Part shown: one piece after another, positions 46,577 through 53,870 of the stretch | How positions within the stretch are numbered: the first letter of the stretch is position 1 | Layout: the number at the start of each line of letters is the position of its first letter | Assembly (NCBI RefSeq): GCF_004151235.1 | Contig: NZ_JUIV01000016.1 | Span: forward strand, 62,001-126,000 | Length of the DNA stretch: 64,000 nt | Direction of reading: 5' to 3' | Source: Flavobacterium anhuiense | Lineage (GTDB): Bacteria; Bacteroidota; Bacteroidia; Flavobacteriales; Flavobacteriaceae | The notes under the pieces: model-generated | Databases searched by the model: none | What the model saw: only the letters and a program-made list of their open reading frames with translations | Told to the model about the DNA's origin: nothing | Program-made: the position numbers and the translations under genes

Positions 46577-46586
46577 CAACCGATTG
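46577..46586. promoter_or_regulatory. LacI-type operator 1 (GH3-tkt / lacI gap)
   Basis: Core CAACCGATTG within GCAACCGATTGTGT, in the 280-base gap between divergent GH3 and LacI genes, 65 bases before the GH3 ATG. It fits the LacI-family preference for a palindrome with central CG. Confidence 0.7.
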
Positions 46587-46792
46587 TGTAAAGAAAAGAA
46601 AAATATTTTAACTTTAGATCATTATTTAAAAAATAATGCCTTTTTACTGTAGTATTAATGATTTTTTATGATAAAAATTTCATTTTATATTGATTTTAAG
46701 TAAATTCGTTGGTAAAGTGAAGAATAGTAGTGTTGAAATACTTGACCGATTTTTTAAATTATATTTAAAATTTACGACTAATCATATAGTAA

Positions 46793-47824
46793 ATGGAAGA
46801 ACACAGACATGTAACAATTTATGATATTGCAAAGAGACTTAATCTGGCTACATCGACAATTTCAAGAGCTTTAAAAGACCATCATACCATAAGCGATAAG
46901 ACTATTAAGAAAGTTAAAAAGACAGCCGAAGAAATGGGATTTGTTCCCAATACTTTGGCAGCGGGGCTAAGAGGCAACAAATCTAAAACTATTGGCGTTT
47001 TAATTCCAACTATCACACAGCCCTTTTTATCATCTTTAATTAGTGGTATTGAAATCACTGCCAGAAAATCTGGCTACTCCGTTATTATTATGCAATCACA
47101 CGATTCTTATGAAGAAGAGGTTAATATGACCAAATCTCTTTATAGCAGTAGAGTTAGCGGTGTTGTTTGTTCACTGGCGATGGAGACAAAAGACACTTCT
47201 CACTTTCAGCAATTTTCAAATAATAATATTCCTCTTGTATTTGTTGATCGTGTGCCTAAGGACTTTAATACATTTAGGGTGGTGATTGATAATTACACTG
47301 CTGGATATAAAGCAACAAAACACCTTATTGACCAAGGTTGTAAAAGAATTGCACATATGACTGCAGGTGCAGAATTTGGTAATCTTTATAATGAAAGAAA
47401 AAGAGGCTATATAGATGCACTGACAGATCATGGACTTCCATTAAAAGATGAATTGATTATAAATTTGAAAGCCATGACTTATGATGCTGGTGTTAAAGCC
47501 TGCAATAAGCTGTTTGGACTAAAGACACTGCCGGACGGTCTTTTTGCACCAGGAGATATTCTTGCGGTAAGTGCCGTGCAAACTGCAAAAAAGAAAGGAA
47601 TAAGAGTTCCGCAGGATTTTGCTGTAATTGGTTTTAATAATGATCCCATTTCTGAAATAATCGAACCGAATATCACAACTATCACGCATCCCGCAGAAAA
47701 AATGGGAAAAGCGGCAGCCAATATTGTCATTGATACGATAGAATCTCATAAAGAAGAAGAAGCAAAAGAAATTACATTTCTAAATACTGAAGTACTGATC
47801 CGAGAATCTTCAAAGAAAATTTAA
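46793..47824 (+). CDS. LacI-family transcriptional regulator of the xylan region
   Basis: A 343-residue regulator. The N-terminal helix-turn-helix is canonical (TIYDIAKRLNLATSTISRAL, then the hinge helix PNTLAAGLRG). The rest is a periplasmic-binding-protein-like sensor (IGVLIPTITQPFLSSLISGI, VVIDNYTAGYKATKHLIDQG, DFAVIGFNNDPISEIIEPN). The gene sits between the GH3 and cytoplasmic GH43 genes. Five near-identical palindromes with the CAAYCGRTTG core occur in the gaps around it and before the second susC, so it most likely represses the whole xylan region. A weak half-site (ACCGATT, 46745-46751) lies in its own upstream region. The inducer is probably xylose or a xylo-oligosaccharide, by context only. 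Confidence 0.93.
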   Translation: MEEHRHVTIYDIAKRLNLATSTISRALKDHHTISDKTIKKVKKTAEEMGFVPNTLAAGLRGNKSKTIGVLIPTITQPFLSSLISGIEITARKSGYSVIIMQSHDSYEEEVNMTKSLYSSRVSGVVCSLAMETKDTSHFQQFSNNNIPLVFVDRVPKDFNTFRVVIDNYTAGYKATKHLIDQGCKRIAHMTAGAEFGNLYNERKRGYIDALTDHGLPLKDELIINLKAMTYDAGVKACNKLFGLKTLPDGLFAPGDILAVSAVQTAKKKGIRVPQDFAVIGFNNDPISEIIEPNITTITHPAEKMGKAAANIVIDTIESHKEEEAKEITFLNTEVLIRESSKKI

Positions 47825-47841
47825 AATTTTTGTCCTTTAAA

Positions 47842-47877
47842 AAACCGCTATTGCATTTTATGTAATCGGTTTCTTTT
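47842..47877 (+). terminator. Terminator after the LacI gene
   Basis: AAACCG/CGGTTT plus ATTGCA/TGTAAT form an interrupted stem of about 12 bp with a TTTT loop, followed by CTTTT. The right arm (TAATCGGTTT) is also a partial match to the operator core. Confidence 0.6.
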
Positions 47878-47987
47878 GTTGTATCAGATTAAATTTTAAT
47901 GGAATAGCTGCTTAGACTTTTTCCATTTGAAAAGCACAGAAAGACTAGGTAAAACCAAAATAAAAGAGTTTTTTTTAGAATAATTAG

Positions 47988-47997
47988 CAATCGGTTG
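47988..47997. promoter_or_regulatory. LacI-type operator 2
   Basis: CAATCGGTTG within the longer palindrome AGCAATCGGTTGCT. It is centred 78 bases upstream of operator 3. Confidence 0.7.
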
Positions 47998-48065
47998 CTG
48001 AATGAAAATTACCTAATTAAAGCAAAGTAAATTTGTATTATATGTTTTTTTTATATAATTTTACA

Positions 48066-48075
48066 CAACCGATTG
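48066..48075. promoter_or_regulatory. LacI-type operator 3, overlapping the GH43 promoter
   Basis: CAACCGATTG within ACACAACCGATTGTTT. Its last three bases are the TTG of the -33 box, so a bound repressor would block the polymerase. Confidence 0.75.
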
Positions 48076-48104
48076 TTTTTTTATTGAATCCAATATTATT
48101 TTTG
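48073..48104 (+). promoter_or_regulatory. Promoter of the cytoplasmic GH43-nudix regulator unit
   Basis: TTG (48073-48075), a 21-base spacer and TATTTTTG (48097-48104) match the Bacteroidota architecture. The leader is about 190 bases. Confidence 0.6.
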
Positions 48105-48303
48105 CCATTCTAAAAAATGACATCACTTGCAACAATATTAAGAGAAGCAAATTGCATTACGAACAAAGAATAAATTTAGCTCAGAGAATTTGATTTCGTG
48201 ATATTTACAAGACCTGGATATTAAACAGCTATCACCATCTAGTGCAGATCGAAACTGAGCTTAAAGAAAGAAGAAGTTAATTATTATAAAGAAAAATATC
48301 CCT

Positions 48304-49338
48304 ATGCCTGAAGACAGCATTGAACACATTAATTTTGAAGAAATCAATAATCAGGCTATTTCGAAGCCTTTAGTATCCCATATCTACACTGCCGATCCTT
48401 CGGCGCATGTATTCAACGGGAAGATTTATATTTATCCTTCGCATGATATTGATGCTGGAATTTCGTTTAACGATAACGGTGACCATTTCGGAATGGAAGA
48501 CTATCATGTTTTTTCGATGGAAGACATCTCATCGGAAGCTGTCGACAATGGGGTTGCGCTCCACGTGGATGACGTTGCTTGGGCCGAAAAGCAGATGTGG
48601 GCGCCCGATGCCGCGTATAAGGACGGAAAGTATTATTTGTATTTTCCAGCCAAACGCGCCAGCGGAATTTTCCAGATTGGCGTTGCTGTTTCAGATTCTC
48701 CCGTAGGGCCTTTTGTTCCTGAAAGAGATGCCATAAAAGGCAGCTACAGCATCGATCCTGCGGTTTTTGAAGATGAAGATGGGAAACATTACATCTATTT
48801 TGGAGGAATCTGGGGCGGACAGCTTCAGAAATACCGCAAGAATAAATATCATGAAAACAATGAAGAGCCTCTTGCGGGTGAAAAAGCCTTGGGGCCGATT
48901 GTGGCTTTGTTAAGAGACGATATGCTCGAGTTCGCTGAAGAGCCGAGAGAAATCCAGATTTTGGACGAAAACGGAAATGGGCTTCTGGCAGGGGATAATG
49001 GGCGTCGTTTTTTTGAAGCTTCGTGGGTGCACAAATACAACGGAAAATATTATTTCTCCTATTCGACGGGAGACACGCATTTCATCTGCTATGCTATCGG
49101 AGACAGTCCGTACGGACCATTTACGTATCAGGGAAGAATTCTGAATCCAGTAATCGGGTGGACATCGCACCATTCGATCTGCGAAGTGGAAGGCGAGTGG
49201 TATCTGTTCTATCACGATTCAAGCCTTTCAAAAGGGGTGACGCATTTGAGAAGCATGAAGGTTACCAAAATAGACTATCTGGAAGATGGTTCGATCGTAA
49301 CGATTGATCCCTACGGAATAAGAAGATTATTTGATTAG
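48304..49338 (+). CDS. GH43 glycosidase, cytoplasmic, G+C-rich
   Basis: A 344-residue enzyme without a signal peptide. It has the five-bladed beta-propeller pattern of GH43 with all three acidic residues visible: Asp31 in YTADPSAH (base), Asp151 in SIDPAVFEDEDGKHYIYFGG, and Glu238 in RFFEASWVHKYNGKYYFSYS (acid). The family gives beta-xylosidase or alpha-L-arabinofuranosidase activity, and a cytoplasmic place implies cleavage of imported xylo-oligosaccharides. Its base composition differs sharply from its neighbours: 35 of 60 bases are G or C at 48541-48600 by hand count, against 16 of 60 at 49381-49440 in the next gene. That suggests recent transfer. The Nudix-related regulator follows after 24 bases. 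Confidence 0.93.
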   Translation: MPEDSIEHINFEEINNQAISKPLVSHIYTADPSAHVFNGKIYIYPSHDIDAGISFNDNGDHFGMEDYHVFSMEDISSEAVDNGVALHVDDVAWAEKQMWAPDAAYKDGKYYLYFPAKRASGIFQIGVAVSDSPVGPFVPERDAIKGSYSIDPAVFEDEDGKHYIYFGGIWGGQLQKYRKNKYHENNEEPLAGEKALGPIVALLRDDMLEFAEEPREIQILDENGNGLLAGDNGRRFFEASWVHKYNGKYYFSYSTGDTHFICYAIGDSPYGPFTYQGRILNPVIGWTSHHSICEVEGEWYLFYHDSSLSKGVTHLRSMKVTKIDYLEDGSIVTIDPYGIRRLFD

Positions 49339-49362
49339 AAGAGGGTTTTAATTTTATTTTCT

Positions 49363-50073
49363 ATGAAAAAAGAAGACTCAGAAGAGAGAGTAGGTTTTAA
49401 TTTAAGTCAAGAAAATAAGATAGAAATTGACTGTGTAATATTCTGTTTTGAAGACAGAAGCCTAAAAGTTTTGCTTGTCAAAAATGAAAATGATGCAACG
49501 AATGGTAACTGGAGATTGCCTAGTGCCAGTTTGGAAGAGGGGCAGACTATATTAAAAACGGCACAAAAGATTTTGAAAAAGTATATTTCAGAAGATGACT
49601 TCTTTTTGGAACAATTACGGGCATTCGGCTATGACTCATCAGCATCATTTCGCGAAAATATCTCAATCGGATATTATGCAATGGTGAGCAAAGAAAAAAA
49701 AATAGATGATGACGAATTGCAATCTAATGTGATCTGGGTTGACGTACACAATATAGCTGATTTTGAGGAAAAATATATGGCAGTAATTGATTTCAGCATT
49801 AAGGAATTGCGAAAGAATATTTGCTGTAGCGCAGTAGGCTTCAATCTTTTGCCTGAAAAATTTACTTTGCTTCAAGTAATTCATTTATATGAAATAATAT
49901 TAGGTATTAAAATCAATAAGACTAATTTTAGAAGAAAGATTTTGCAGAGAAGATTAGTTCGCGGTCTTGCTGAAAAAGAAGAGGGCGTATCAAACAGGGC
50001 TGCTGAATTTTATAGTTTGAATGTGCCAAAACATGAAATATTTTGGAATGCAAAATTCAATTTTAATTTTTAA
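49363..50073 (+). CDS. Nudix-related transcriptional regulator (NrtR/AraR-like)
   Basis: A 236-residue protein. Residues about 20-145 form a Nudix fold (IEIDCVIFCFEDRSLKVLLV, WRLPSASLEEGQ). The Nudix box is degenerate: the usual RExxEE stretch reads QKILKK, so hydrolase activity should be lost. Residues about 160-230 form a C-terminal winged helix (FTLLQVIHLYEIILG, INKTNFRRKILQRRLV). In Bacteroidota such proteins act as sugar-responsive repressors, for example AraR of B. thetaiotaomicron for arabinose. The location after GH43 and before susC suggests control by xylose or arabinose, a second input besides LacI. Its DNA site is not identified. Confidence 0.87.
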   Translation: MKKEDSEERVGFNLSQENKIEIDCVIFCFEDRSLKVLLVKNENDATNGNWRLPSASLEEGQTILKTAQKILKKYISEDDFFLEQLRAFGYDSSASFRENISIGYYAMVSKEKKIDDDELQSNVIWVDVHNIADFEEKYMAVIDFSIKELRKNICCSAVGFNLLPEKFTLLQVIHLYEIILGIKINKTNFRRKILQRRLVRGLAEKEEGVSNRAAEFYSLNVPKHEIFWNAKFNFNF

Positions 50074-50288
50074 AGGAATTTATTTTGATTTGTTAAGATT
50101 AAAATCATTAATTCTAATTTGAGTTATGTGATAGCCAAAGAACGTTATAAGTGTGTTATTATTAAAATGTATAATAGATGTAAATAGCTTACGAAGATTG
50201 GCGTTACTATATCGTGCATTTTTATAGAAATACTTTAGTAGCGATTGTTTAGAAGACAAAAAGTTTATTTCTTAGAATTTGTTTTAAA

Positions 50289-50317
50289 AACCTTTCATGA
50301 AAATGAAAGGTTTTTTT
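50289..50317 (+). terminator. Rho-independent terminator after the Nudix-related regulator
   Basis: AACCTTTCAT and ATGAAAGGTT form a 10-bp stem with a GAAA loop, followed by TTTTT. It lies about 215 bases after the stop codon. Confidence 0.88.
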
Positions 50318-50328
50318 ATGAAAACAAA

Positions 50329-50338
50329 CAATCGATTG
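50329..50338. promoter_or_regulatory. LacI-type operator 4
   Basis: CAATCGATTG inside the perfect 16-base palindrome AAACAATCGATTGTTT (50326-50341), 321 bases upstream of operator 5. Confidence 0.7.
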
Positions 50339-50649
50339 TTTTAAAGATGGTTTTTTAGAATTTTAATGATTGGTAGATCAGATTATTACTGTGTAATGTA
50401 CGATTTTACTGGTATTTTTTGTTGGTTTATCGCCCTTCAATCTCAATAATTTTATTTTTTTTAGACAAGAAAGCAGAATTTTTCATTTTTATGTTTTCTT
50501 TAAGAATATCCCAAGAACACATAATTTTCATTAAAGATAGCTACAACGTTATAGTTTGTTTTGTCATATTCTTATATTTTTGGGCTTAAATATGAAGTAA
50601 CTATTTTTTTAAGGCATGTTTTTTTTGTACTTATCAATAAAAAATTACA

Positions 50650-50659
50650 CAACCGATTG
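50650..50659. promoter_or_regulatory. LacI-type operator 5, overlapping the second susC promoter
   Basis: CAACCGATTG inside ACACAACCGATTGTGT (50647-50662), palindromic except at the centre. Its TTG (50657-50659) is the -33 box. Confidence 0.78.
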
Positions 50660-50686
50660 TGTTTGCGAGATATTTTTCTATATTTG
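50657..50686 (+). promoter_or_regulatory. Promoter of the second susCD unit
   Basis: TTG (50657-50659), a 19-base spacer and TATATTTG (50679-50686), a full match to the Bacteroidota promoter pattern, 82 bases before the ATG. Confidence 0.72.
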
Positions 50687-50732
50687 TAATAAATACACTT
50701 ATTAATTTTAACTTTTATAGTGCAAAAAAAAT

Positions 50733-50748
50733 AACTAACTAACCAATT
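50733..50748 (+). promoter_or_regulatory. Conserved leader motif AACTAACTAACCAATT before the second susC
   Basis: It matches the motif before the first susC in 15 of 16 bases and lies at nearly the same distance (20 bases) from the ATG, although the rest of the two leaders differs. Confidence 0.45.
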
Positions 50749-50768
50749 AATAATTAAATCAATTTTTT

Positions 50769-53700
50769 ATGACTAACCACTTTACTGCAAGTAAACACAG
50801 ACATTTAAAATGTTTATGTTTTTTTATGCTGATGTTTGCGTTTTCATTTCAATCTAAAGCACAGACAACAGTTACGGGAACGGTAACTGATGCTAGCGGA
50901 CCGATTCCGGGGGCTAATGTTAATTTAAAAGGAACCAAAAACGGTGTGAGCACTGGTTTTGATGGTACTTATTCTATAAATGTGCCGGCAAACGGAGTAC
51001 TTATTTTTAGTTTTATTGGATTAAAAAGCAAAGAAGTAGCTGTAAACGGGCAGAAAAATATTAATGTAACGCTTGAAGAAGACGCCAATGACTTAAAAGA
51101 AGTTGTGGTAATCGGCTACGGTACACAGGTTAAAGAAGCTGTTACAGGATCGGTTGCATCATTAGGAGGAAAAGAATTAAATGAAGTTCCGGCCGCTAAT
51201 ATTACTCAAGCTTTACAAGGAAGGCTTCCAGGTGTTGAGATGACGCAAACTTCTTCTAAACCTGGTGCCGCGATGCAGATAAGGATTCGCGGGACTAGAT
51301 CATTGACAGGAGGTAACGATCCTTTGGTGGTATTGGATGGAGTTCCATTTGCGGGCTCTATAGGAGATATTAATCCGGCCGATATTAAATCTGTGGACAT
51401 CCTGAAAGATGCTTCTGCTACAGCTATTTATGGTTCTCGAGGAGCCAATGGTGTAATCTTAGTGACTACTTTAAAAGGAAAGAAAAATCAGAAAGCTACA
51501 TTTACTTATAATGGTTTTAGTGGAATTAAACAGGTTTTCTCAAAGTATCCTATGATGGATGCTGTTAAATTTGCTGCTCTACGTGATTATTCAGATTTAT
51601 ATGAGGATGGTGTTGATGAGAAAAGAAATGTAAATACAGATTGGCAGGACTCATTGTACGGTTCTGGAGAAATGATAAGTCATGATGTTGGCGTTTTTGG
51701 AGGAACCGAAACAGGAGCTTACAATGCAGGTTTAGGATATTACAAAGAAGAGTCAGTTCTTCCTGGTCAAAGCTATGAGCGTTTTAGTCTAAGAGCAGGT
51801 TTAGATCAGCAGATTAATAGATCTATACGCATGGGATTTAATACCAATAGCAATTACACGATCACAAATGGTGATAATATTGGACCAGGAACTGTTCTAG
51901 CGACTTCTCCGCTTGCTAATCCATACAATGCAGATGGTTCTTTAAAAAGAACAGTTAGGATGGCTGCAGATGATCAATGGGTCTATACTAGACAATCCAT
52001 TAAAAATTTAGGAGATGCTTATGTTAATCTGAATAGAGGTTTCAGTTCTTATAATAATATTTTTGCGGAAGTGAAAATTCCGGGTGTTGATGGTTTAAAG
52101 TACAGACTGAATACAGGTTTGAATTTCCGTACCTCTAACACAGGATATTATGAAGGGCAGGGAGTTTTTGATGTAAATCCGGGAACAATTTCGAATGCAG
52201 CAATCACAAACGGTTGGTCTACGCAATGGCTTTTAGAAAATTTATTAACGTACGATAAAACTTTTGCACAAAAACACACTATAAATTTTGTTGGATTGTA
52301 TTCAAATGAACAATATACAGGACAGAGTTCAAGAGTAATTAGAAATGGTATTACTTCTGATGCATTCCAATTTTATAATTTGGGACAGAGCGAGGAAGAA
52401 GCGGTAATTAGACCTGACGAACAGGATTATACACAGTGGGGATTAACTTCTTACATGGCTAGGTTAATGTATTCTTACGATAATCGTTATTTCATTTCGG
52501 GAACAGTGCGTTCTGATGGTTCATCAAGACTTGCTCCTGGTCACAAATGGGTCACTTATCCAGCAGTTTCAGTAGGATGGACGCTTTCAAATGAGTCTTT
52601 CCTTAAAAATGTAAATTATATTAATTTATTAAAACTGAGAGCGGGATATGGGGAAACGTCTAACCAATCAGTGGATCCGTATAAAACTCTAGGAGCTTTA
52701 AGCACAAGACCTTATAATTTTGGAAGCACTAATTCAACTGGTGTGTATGTAACAGAGTTGCCAAATCCTAATTTAGGATGGGAGTTTTCGACGACATGGA
52801 ATTATGGGTTAGATTTCGGATTCTTCAACAATCGCTTATCAGGTACAATTGAATATTATAAAACCAATACAAAAAATCTATTGCAACGTGTGAGACTTCC
52901 ATCAACATCCGGCGTAGATAGCTATGTAGCTAATGTGGGAGAAACGCAGAATAAAGGTTATGAAATCTCATTGAACGGAGTTATTTTAGATAATCCTAAA
53001 GGTGTGACTTGGACTGTTGGGGTTAACTTCTACAGAAATGAAAACAAGCTGGTATCTCTCGCATCTGGAGCTAGCCGCGATGAAACCAATAACTGGTTTG
53101 TTGGATATAATATCAATTCTATATATGATTACCAAAAGGTAGGAATTTGGCAGGAAGGCGATCCGTATATGTCAATTTATGAGCCAGGGCCAACTGGAAT
53201 TAATGATCAAGGAACAGTTGTAGGATCTATTAAAGTCAAATACACAGGAGATTATAAGCCAGATGGTTCACCAGCCCGTGCTATTAATCCAAGCGATCGC
53301 CAGATTATTGAAACAGATCCAGATTTTCAGGGAGGTTTTAATACTAGTGTAACCTATAAAGGATTTGATTTTAATGCAGTGGGCGCATTTAAGAGTGGAG
53401 GAGTATTAATTAGCACACTGTATGGAGGTGCAAGTTATATGAATTTGTTAAACGGGCGAAGAAGTAACATTGATGTAGATTATTGGACTCCAGATAATAG
53501 AGATGCAGAATTCCCTAACCCTAGAGGTATTAGAGCTGGTGATAATCCAAAATATATGTCTACTATGGGATATTTTGACGCTTCTTATTTGAAAATTAGA
53601 GCAATGACTCTTGGTTATACGATCGATCCCAACTTTACAAAAAATGTAGGCATCGATAAATTAAGACTTTATTTTACTGTGCAGAATCCATTTGTTTTAT

Positions 53701-53858
53701 TTTCTCCATATCATGATAAATCTAGAATGGATCCAGAAACGAATTCATTTGGTAATGAAAATCAAGCTGTTGCATCCTATCAATCAAGATTTCCCGTTAT
53801 TGGTACTAGTACCCCTGCAACAATAAATTATTTATTTGGGCTTAATTTAACATTTTAA
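50769..53858 (+). CDS. SusC-like TonB-dependent outer-membrane transporter (xylan PUL)
   Basis: A 1029-residue outer-membrane protein. A signal peptide ends at about residue 32 (FSFQSKAQ). Then come a carboxypeptidase-regulatory-like domain (TTVTGTVTDASGPIPGANV), a TonB-box-like stretch (LKEVVVIGYGTQ), a plug (IRIRGTRSLTGGNDPLVVLD, LKDASATAIYGSRGANGVIL) and a barrel ending in LFGLNLTF. It works with the SusD-like protein 12 bases downstream to import xylan fragments. Repression by the LacI regulator is suggested by operator 5 over its promoter. It is not a close copy of the first susC; their similarity is highest in the plug. Confidence 0.95.
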   Translation: MTNHFTASKHRHLKCLCFFMLMFAFSFQSKAQTTVTGTVTDASGPIPGANVNLKGTKNGVSTGFDGTYSINVPANGVLIFSFIGLKSKEVAVNGQKNINVTLEEDANDLKEVVVIGYGTQVKEAVTGSVASLGGKELNEVPAANITQALQGRLPGVEMTQTSSKPGAAMQIRIRGTRSLTGGNDPLVVLDGVPFAGSIGDINPADIKSVDILKDASATAIYGSRGANGVILVTTLKGKKNQKATFTYNGFSGIKQVFSKYPMMDAVKFAALRDYSDLYEDGVDEKRNVNTDWQDSLYGSGEMISHDVGVFGGTETGAYNAGLGYYKEESVLPGQSYERFSLRAGLDQQINRSIRMGFNTNSNYTITNGDNIGPGTVLATSPLANPYNADGSLKRTVRMAADDQWVYTRQSIKNLGDAYVNLNRGFSSYNNIFAEVKIPGVDGLKYRLNTGLNFRTSNTGYYEGQGVFDVNPGTISNAAITNGWSTQWLLENLLTYDKTFAQKHTINFVGLYSNEQYTGQSSRVIRNGITSDAFQFYNLGQSEEEAVIRPDEQDYTQWGLTSYMARLMYSYDNRYFISGTVRSDGSSRLAPGHKWVTYPAVSVGWTLSNESFLKNVNYINLLKLRAGYGETSNQSVDPYKTLGALSTRPYNFGSTNSTGVYVTELPNPNLGWEFSTTWNYGLDFGFFNNRLSGTIEYYKTNTKNLLQRVRLPSTSGVDSYVANVGETQNKGYEISLNGVILDNPKGVTWTVGVNFYRNENKLVSLASGASRDETNNWFVGYNINSIYDYQKVGIWQEGDPYMSIYEPGPTGINDQGTVVGSIKVKYTGDYKPDGSPARAINPSDRQIIETDPDFQGGFNTSVTYKGFDFNAVGAFKSGGVLISTLYGGASYMNLLNGRRSNIDVDYWTPDNRDAEFPNPRGIRAGDNPKYMSTMGYFDASYLKIRAMTLGYTIDPNFTKNVGIDKLRLYFTVQNPFVLFSPYHDKSRMDPETNSFGNENQAVASYQSRFPVIGTSTPATINYLFGLNLTF

Positions 53859-53870
53859 TCAAACGCAGAC

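Larger units (their letters stand above)
47878..48303. other. Long leader/control region before the cytoplasmic GH43
   Basis: This stretch holds two operators (47988, 48066) and a promoter (48073-48104), then about 200 bases of leader before the ATG at 48304. The leader contains no supported gene; a short open frame near 48118 (18 codons) has no recognisable content. Confidence 0.5.
50074..50768. other. Non-coding region before the second susC
   Basis: 695 bases without a supported gene. The first 215 bases show nothing recognisable. Then come a terminator (50289-50317), operator 4 (50329-50338), a T-rich stretch, operator 5 with the promoter (50650-50686) and the leader with the conserved AACTAACTAAC motif. 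Confidence 0.55.

Noticed and set aside
46743..46752. TGACCGATTT as an autoregulatory operator of lacI
   Set aside because: Only a half-site is present and the palindrome is missing; possible but not supported enough to list.
47863..47872. TAATCGGTTT as a sixth LacI operator
   Set aside because: It matches only 8 of 10 core bases and forms the right arm of the LacI terminator, which explains it.
48910..49307. Open frames of 94-101 codons in other frames of the cytoplasmic GH43
   Set aside because: They are a by-product of the higher G+C of this gene, which makes stop codons rarer; they contain no motif.
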